In this document: positions 9,497-14,723 of the stretch, piece after piece | Layout: each line of letters opens with the position of its first letter | How positions within the stretch are numbered: the first letter of the stretch is position 1 | NCBI GenBank assembly: GCA_004802705.1 | Contig: SGPL01000541.1 | Span: forward strand, 7,311-22,033 | Source of the DNA: Bondarzewia mesenterica | Taxonomy: Eukaryota; Basidiomycota; Agaricomycetes; Russulales; Bondarzewiaceae | DNA: 14,723 nucleotides | Reading direction: 5' to 3' | Notes under the pieces: generated by a model | The model's input: only the letters and a program-made list of their open reading frames with translations | Database searches by the model: none | Told to the model about the DNA's origin: nothing | Program-made: the position numbers and the translations under genes

Positions 9497-11604
9497 ATGT
9501 CGTTGCGTACAGCGACCTCAGCGCGGTTGGTCCTTTCGCATCGGCGTCAGCTATGCTTAGCATGCAGCCGTTTGAAACGATTACACTCGACATCCTCCGC
9601 TGCCCCCGAAGAATGTGACGTCGTAATTGTTGGAGGAGGTCCAGCTGGACTGGCTTTAGCAAGCGCGTTAGGCATGTTGTATCTAACTGTTTTGGTCGGT
9701 TGGAAGAAAATCTGAACTTGTCACCATAAGCTTCTTCAAGTGTTGTCCGAGGATCTTTGAGCATTACGCTTGTGGAAGCGAGCGACCTCGCAAAAGTTCG
9801 AAATTGGAGCATGCCTTCGGATGCCTTTTCGAATCGAGTTAGTTCTCTAACAAACACGTCGCAAAGTTTCTTAGAAAGTGAGTATGACTACGTTGCCTGA
9901 CAACCTGTGCCAACAATTTGTTTGAAGAAATCGGTGTTTGGAACCAGGTTGAAATTGAACGTACATGCCCAGTCGAAGATATGCAGGTACGTTCAATGAC
10001 TCTTTACCTTAAGTAGCAATCTTCATAAAAGGCACCCTATGAAGGTATGGGACGGGGTCTCTGACGCTCGAATTAATTTCAACGCGGTCGATCTCGGTTT
10101 TGGAAGGATCGCGGGTACGCGTCAGATGGCGCGCCTGACGGAAAACTTGAATCTGCAGCGAGCACTTCTTCGTCACCTCGGTGGGAGCCCAGCAGTACAA
10201 CTGGTTGATAATACGAAGGTAGAATCTATTCAAAAGGATAATCAAGAAGGTGGGGGGTGGCCGACAGTCAGCCTTTCCAATGGAAGAGTTCTGAGAGCAC
10301 GTCTACTAGTAAGTTCTGTATCTTCATCATGTCAGGAGTGCAGTTCTGTGCCGGCATTTTTCCCTCCCCGTTCTTTCAGTGCGAAGTCATGAGAGAACCA
10401 TAGTTACACCGCATTTGACTGATACTGCTCGCACAGGTAGGCGCTGACGGCTTCAACTCACCCGTCCGCTCGTACGCCGGTATACAATCGTATGGTTGGA
10501 ACTATCCCACTCAAGCAATTGTCGCGACCCTCTTTCACTCCCCTCGCTCATTTGTGCCCAACACAACTGCCTATCAACGCTTCCTTCCCACCGGCCCCAT
10601 CGCATTCCTTCCCCTTTCACCTACAGCCTCATCTCTCGTATGGTCCACCAGACCAGCGCTTGCCATGGCTCTCACCAAAACTGACCCCGTCATTCTCTCC
10701 CGAATGATCAACGCAGCATTCCGTCTCCCTGAAGTATCCATCCGATACCTTCATGATCGCATCCTCGAAGCACAAGAAGCAGGCAAACCACTCTCCGTTG
10801 AAGAAATCACGGAGGAAATCACATGGAGAGAGCGTTCTTACAACATTGACTGTCATTCAGCGTATGCATCTGCGTCCGTGGATCCTGCATCGGTCAACAT
10901 CGGTGTCCCTTCCGTTGGCGCAGAGCTGCTGCCCCCCCTGGTAGAAATCATACAACCAGGCACAGTCGCGTCCTTCCCTCTTCGCTTCCAGCATACCGAG
11001 TCATACATCGGCAACGACGCACGCGCCGTCTTGGTGGGAGATGCGGCACACACAATTCATCCACTCGCTGGTCAAGGCCTGAACATGGGTCTCGCTGATG
11101 TCGCATGTTTGGCGCGTTGCGTCGAACTTGCTGTGATCAGAGGAGGCGATATCGGTAGGCTATTCAATCAGCATGTCATGCTCTATCGAAGATCGTCTAA
11201 TAAATTCCAAAGGTTCATACACTGCCCTCGCTCCTTACGCCCGCGAACGGTACTTCGAGAATCACAAGATAATGTCTGTCTGCGACAAGCTGCACAAACT
11301 CTACTCCGCCACCGCCGAACCTATCGTCTGGGCGCGCTCCGTCGGACTGGAAGTTCTCAACGAGCTCGACACGCTGAAGGCCGCGATCATGATGTCCGCT
11401 GGTGCATCCGATGGTAACAAGGGCGCGCGCGACGGGTCACCCGCTTGGGGTCTCGCCGCGAATGCGGTTGAGATGGTGTCCGGCACTGCAAGATTTGCTG
11501 AGGTGGCTGGAGCAGGGCTGCGCTCTACTGCCGTCGGCGCATTACAGCAGTTGGCGAGGGCTGCTGCTTCTGCTGCTGGCGAGGCCGGTCAAAGTCGTCA
11601 TTGA
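9497..11604 (+). CDS. COQ6: Ubiquinone biosynthesis monooxygenase Coq6, mitochondrial
   Basis: Coq6 is a flavin monooxygenase of the mitochondrial CoQ-synthesis complex that hydroxylates the ring at C5. Inferred exons are 9497-9671, 9752-9877, 9928-9986, 10045-10308, 10437-11154 and 11213-11604, giving 577 residues. Residues 1-40 are rich in Arg, Ser and Ala and lack acidic residues until near 38, like a mitochondrial presequence. The FAD motifs are GGGPAG (46-51), VGADGFNSPVR (from 209) and VGDAAHTIHPLAGQGLNMG (Asp about 410). The stretch from SNRVSSLTN to VWDGVSDARI is typical of Coq6. The first intron is best read with a GC donor (9672-9751); a GT-AG choice (9676-9761) also keeps frame. 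The fourth intron (10309-10436) is 128 nt, the longest here. After LDTLKAAIM the protein carries an Ala/Gly-rich tail of about 65 residues that I do not recall in yeast Coq6. The gene converges on the monooxygenase. Confidence 0.93.
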
Positions 11605-11795
11605 ATATTGAATTTTCATTTTTCATCAGCGTACCTTTGTATGGCCCTGGTTGCTATCCTTGTCTAGCAGAATTATGACACTTTCCTCATACTATCGCAG
11701 CTAAGGTGAGAAGGAGCTTTATCCGTCTGTGAAGGTATCATACGTCATAAAACCTGCCAATCCTAAGTAGAGCTGTGGAAGCGTGACCAACGCCT
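11605..11795. other. Convergent intergenic region
   Basis: This gap lies between the stop codons of COQ6 and the monooxygenase (using its downstream frame) and should contain both 3' UTRs. No gene is seen. Confidence 0.45.
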
Positions 11796-13987
11796 TCATT
11801 CAAGGAGAATCTTCGAGAAGTACTGCTCGATGCCCTCCACGCCTCCCGCGAACCCTCCAAGAACACCATCAGGTCTAACAATTGCAACCCTAATCTCTCC
11901 AGATGCAACTCCATAAGCAGAATTCGCATGACCTAGCCTGTCGACGACGACGGAATCCGCACCGCGCACGGCCAGACCTTCATCCAACCCTGGGGGTACA
12001 CGACGACAGCATAGACCGTGCCGTTGGGGTAACACGCAAGGCGCTGTACGATGGGAGTGAGGTCTCGGTCATGGGCGGCGAAAATGAGCACCGTGTGATG
12101 ATCGGGCCCGTACATGTCGAACAAGCGTCTGGTGCAGCCAGTTCGAGCATCAATGAGCCAAGGCGCGTCGGGCGCGCGATCCCCAGCTCGCAAATCATCT
12201 CCCTCGCAAACTGCGGCGCCATAGGTGGCCAATGTGTCCCGCGAAGGCACACCCCCTCCCGAGGCACCGGATTCGTTGAGGACGATTGAGCTCCAGCGGC
12301 AGTGCACGCCGAGCTGGTTGAGCGTCGTAGGCCGCTTCCAAGGCTCGTCGCCCGCCTTGCGGTTCGGATCCATCGTACTGTTGAGAATGGCAGTTGTGCG
12401 CTGGAGCATCTCTTTGATCACGGGCAGGCGCTCTTCTGTGTACGACTGGAGGAGAGAGGGTGGGGAGTGCCGTTTACAGACGAGAGCGAGTTTCCATCCG
12501 AGGTTGAACTGGTAGACGTCGTGAGCGGCGGGCGTAAAGGATAGCAGTTAAGGATAACTTGCTGCGTCCATTACACTTGAATTCATCCCTTGACCACCTG
12601 TCGCACTGTGCACATGGGCAGCATCTGGATGAGTCCGTCAGAAAACCGATTGTCTGAGATGATTTGACAATGCACCCGAACCTCCAGCCACAAACACTCT
12701 GTTTTTCTGGAACGCATTAACCATTCGGATATTGGGTCTGGCAAGAGGGAGACGCTCAGTATTCCAAGAAGGCTGAATATAAGACAAACAGACCTGTAGT
12801 CCGCAAGATATTCAACCCTGACGATCTTCAAGTCGGGCCGCTTCGTCACCTCCTGTATCCAGCGCGCTAGATACTCGTCGTTCTCTAGTGCCTTCTGGTA
12901 GTCAAATGTAGGACCACTACAAACAATAAAGAAGATGTTCTCATTGTAGCGCTCAGTTGGGCGGAACATCACACTGGATGGGAAAAATGAAGTTCAATGT
13001 ATGATCAAATAAACAAGATGACTTATCGGCCTTACCTATCGTTTGGAATCTCTCCAAACTTATGCCAATACTACCAAAACGACGAAAATAAATCAAGCGA
13101 ATATGCAATCTATTGTGAAAGACGTACGATGTTGTCTAATCCTTCGACGACGATGTCTCCGATCAAAACATGCATACTGTGTCTCGTTTCTCCGAGGAAC
13201 TCCAAGCCTAACACCTTGCGCACGATACCTAAAAACAAATATCAGGAGGCTTGATATAAACGAATCAATGAATGCTGACGGGTGCAAGAACTGACCTTTG
13301 GCACCATCAGCGCCAACAAGATACTTGACATCGAGACTCTTCGTCTCAGCATCACTTTGCTCTTTCATTACAACGGTAACGTGGTCATCGTGCTGCTCGA
13401 AAGATACCAGCTCCGTCGAGAGCTCGACCTGAATGTTGTACTTCTTCAAATGAGTGCGCAGGATTCTGCATGCAGCGTCTTGTCCTAGCATGTATATATT
13501 GTGCTGTGCACGCAAACGAAAATGGGGTCGGCAAAAGGAATGATGATAGTTGGTTCTCTTATTACTAAACGCACCTCAGGTATGGCAGGGGTAGGCTCAC
13601 AATACGGCTGGATGGAAAACACCTTTTCAGGTTGCCCCTCGGCATTATACTGCAGAATTTCCGGGATCGGGCCTCCAGCGGCCTTCACATCGCCGAGAAG
13701 GCCTAAGAAATCATAAATTTCGAGAGTCCGGGGCTGAGATAGCATTAGCATCGAAGCGACCATAATCTATTAGGTCTACCATAATTCCAGCACCGCGCTG
13801 TCCGGCAGGGTAATCGGACAGCTTCTCGATGATTCGAACAGGGACGCCGTTCTGCGCGAGCGTAAGGGCGCAGACGAGACCTGTGGGACCGGTTCCAACC
13901 TATGTAACCAAAAGGCATTTGTCAGGCATGAGTTATAGACATGATCTCAACAGTTCTTACGATCAAGACGTCGGGTAAAGTGGACAT
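11796..13987 (-). CDS. FAD-dependent aromatic-ring monooxygenase (phenol hydroxylase-like), apparent 3' frameshift
   Basis: This is a group A flavoprotein monooxygenase of the phenol 2-monooxygenase/PheA type; the substrate is unknown. Inferred minus-strand exons: 13987-13961, 13899-13780, 13733-13575, 13503-13296, 13228-13128, 13070-13036, 12973-12794, 12737-12682, 12624-12563, and 12508 onward. Motifs are VLIVGTGPTG (FAD, 8-16), MPRTLEIYDF, VGADGAKG (about 165-172) and VAGDAAHVHSATGGQGMN (Asp about 296), then the thioredoxin-like C-terminal domain with WLIDARTG and LFDMYGPDHH. The last intron (12509-12562) uses a GC donor, GCAAGT. In the last exon the frame ends at a TAG (11933-11935) after 507 residues. 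The next frame carries the expected family tail (VVVDRLGHANSAYGV, VAIVRPDGV) to a TGA at 11796. The switch falls at a run of five C (11992-11996), so it is either a sequencing error or a real frameshift losing about 65 residues. No adjacent gene suggests a pathway. Confidence 0.88.
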
Positions 13988-14397
13988 GCTTTAATTCGAT
14001 TGAAACAGTGGGTAGTATGTAGATGAGTGAAAGTGCACACGAAAGAACTAATGCTGGGCGGCTGTCCGCGACAGCAATTTGTATCCTCTCCAAGATCTAA
14101 TCGGTCCCCCGTATATTTCAGTCACGAGCGAGATCAGCGCTTTCGAGACGAGATTCTTTGATCCAAATTTCAGACGTACCATTATCAGACGCCTGTGCCA
14201 GCATACGCGTACATGCCATGAGAGGGCAGCCGCAACGACGGGTATGTCCTTCACGTTATCTCTATACTTAGACGGCAGCGCATTCTGTTGGATTTCGTAC
14301 TTGCATGGCAGGAAGATCCATCACGTGACTCACGCGTTCCGATGCGTCCACTCCTGCTGGACGCGATGACGCCCTAAGTGTCAACCCTTTCCAACCG
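13988..14397. other. Intergenic region upstream of the monooxygenase
   Basis: This stretch should contain the monooxygenase promoter. Short open frames on both strands show no recognisable family, and no RNA gene is seen. Confidence 0.45.
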
Positions 14398-14405
14398 CAT
14401 AAATA
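14398..14405 (+). promoter_or_regulatory. TATA-like box, rightward promoter
   Basis: CATAAATA is followed 25-50 bases later by a C/T-rich stretch typical of fungal start sites, and then by a GTATGC splice-donor-like motif at 14462. Together these suggest a plus-strand transcript starting near 14430-14450 and leaving the window. Confidence 0.45.
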
Positions 14406-14463
14406 CCTGATACCCTCCGTAATACCTTCCTCAGTCGTTTCTCCACTGTACTACGACTGAGGT

Positions 14464-14550
14464 ATGCTAGCTGCTACTTTTCCATTGTTTTTATTACCAC
14501 TCGTATGGCAAGCGGGAGTGATCTGCTCAAAAAGTGGCCGGGTTGACTAA
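14464..14550 (+). CDS. Short ORF resembling a signal peptide, possible first exon
   Basis: An ATG just after the TATA-like promoter opens a 28-codon frame beginning MLAATFPLFLLPLVWQAG, hydrophobic like a secretion signal, and ending at TAA. It could be the start of a secreted protein whose remaining exons lie beyond the window. Alternatively, the ATG lies inside a 5' UTR intron, because GTATGC at 14462 overlaps it. The 3' part falls inside the first copy of a repeat. No family is recognised. Confidence 0.2.
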   Translation: MLAATFPLFLLPLVWQAGVICSKSGRVD

Positions 14551-14696
14551 GGTTTTGGGCTCAGGACCTCTGACACTATATTCTTAGTTGTTGAAAACTT
14601 GTATTACAAGCAAATTACAAGCGGGAGTGATCTGCTCTAAAAGTGGTCTGGCTGACTAAGAATTTGAGCTCAGGAACCCTGCAACCACATTCTGAG
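14509..14696. repeat. Two diverged direct copies of a 79-bp repeat, 109-bp spacing
   Basis: Copy 1 is 14509-14587 and copy 2 is 14618-14696. They align without gaps, with 65 of 79 positions identical by hand count, and both start CAAGCGGGAGTGATCTGCTC. The 30-bp spacer is A/T-rich. The middle section, TGGCCGGGTTGACTAAGG then CTCAGGA, loosely recalls a tRNA-Leu D arm (A box) and anticodon loop, but pairing is poor and no B box follows. The origin is unknown. More copies may lie to the right of the window. Confidence 0.7.
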
Positions 14697-14723
14697 TGAA
14701 TGGTACAACATATTGAGTTTTTG

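Noticed and set aside
9438..9857. 139-residue open frame on the minus strand
   Set aside because: It is antisense to the first two COQ6 exons, with no recognisable motif.
11903..12289. 128-residue open frame on the plus strand
   Set aside because: It is antisense to the last monooxygenase exon and is a shadow frame.
14048..14254. 68-residue open frame on the minus strand
   Set aside because: No family resemblance, no convincing splice or promoter context, and a length expected by chance.
14535..14575. tRNA-Leu gene
   Set aside because: An A-box-like section and CTCAGGA loop are visible, but the acceptor and anticodon stems do not pair well and no B box follows. I list it only as a repeat.
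1..14723. Transposon, CRISPR array, viral insertion or novel defence cluster
   Set aside because: No transposase, reverse transcriptase, terminal repeats, spacer arrays or viral proteins are seen. The window is mostly ordinary fungal housekeeping genes.

Overview
The window reads as nuclear DNA of a filamentous basidiomycete, probably an Agaricomycete. Five eukaryotic genes are cut by many short introns (about 46-80 nt, one of 128 nt), their products match fungal housekeeping proteins, and there are no operons or bacterial signals. Genus and species cannot be told from the sequence. Scattered N bases occur only in roughly the first 2.76 kb, so that part looks like a low-quality contig end.

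Layout: ADE1 (SAICAR synthase, minus, 205-1306, 4 exons) and QNS1 (glutamine-dependent NAD+ synthetase, plus, 1699-4936, about 19 exons) are divergent across a 392-bp gap. Next is a decayed short-chain dehydrogenase/reductase (minus, 5041-6418). Its exon order and most of its family motifs can still be followed, but it carries stop codons, frameshifts and a lost splice acceptor. SEC6 (exocyst subunit, minus, 6846-9262, 4 exons) and COQ6 (ubiquinone-ring hydroxylase, plus, 9497-11604, 6 exons) are divergent across 234 bp. A phenol-hydroxylase-like FAD monooxygenase (minus, 11796-13987, 10 exons) converges on COQ6 and has an apparent frameshift near its 3' end. The right edge holds a TATA-like promoter, a short signal-peptide-like ORF and two diverged copies of a 79-bp repeat spaced 109 bp apart.

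The genes serve separate functions (purine synthesis, NAD synthesis, exocytosis, ubiquinone synthesis, and aromatic or secondary oxidation). I see no functional cluster and no new multi-gene system. The most interesting signals are the SDR pseudogene, an apparent excess of GC-AG introns (four or five of about 38), the frameshift in a homopolymer in the monooxygenase, and the unexplained repeat at the right edge. All exon boundaries were inferred by eye from splice motifs, reading frame and remembered family conservation, without RNA evidence or database searches.
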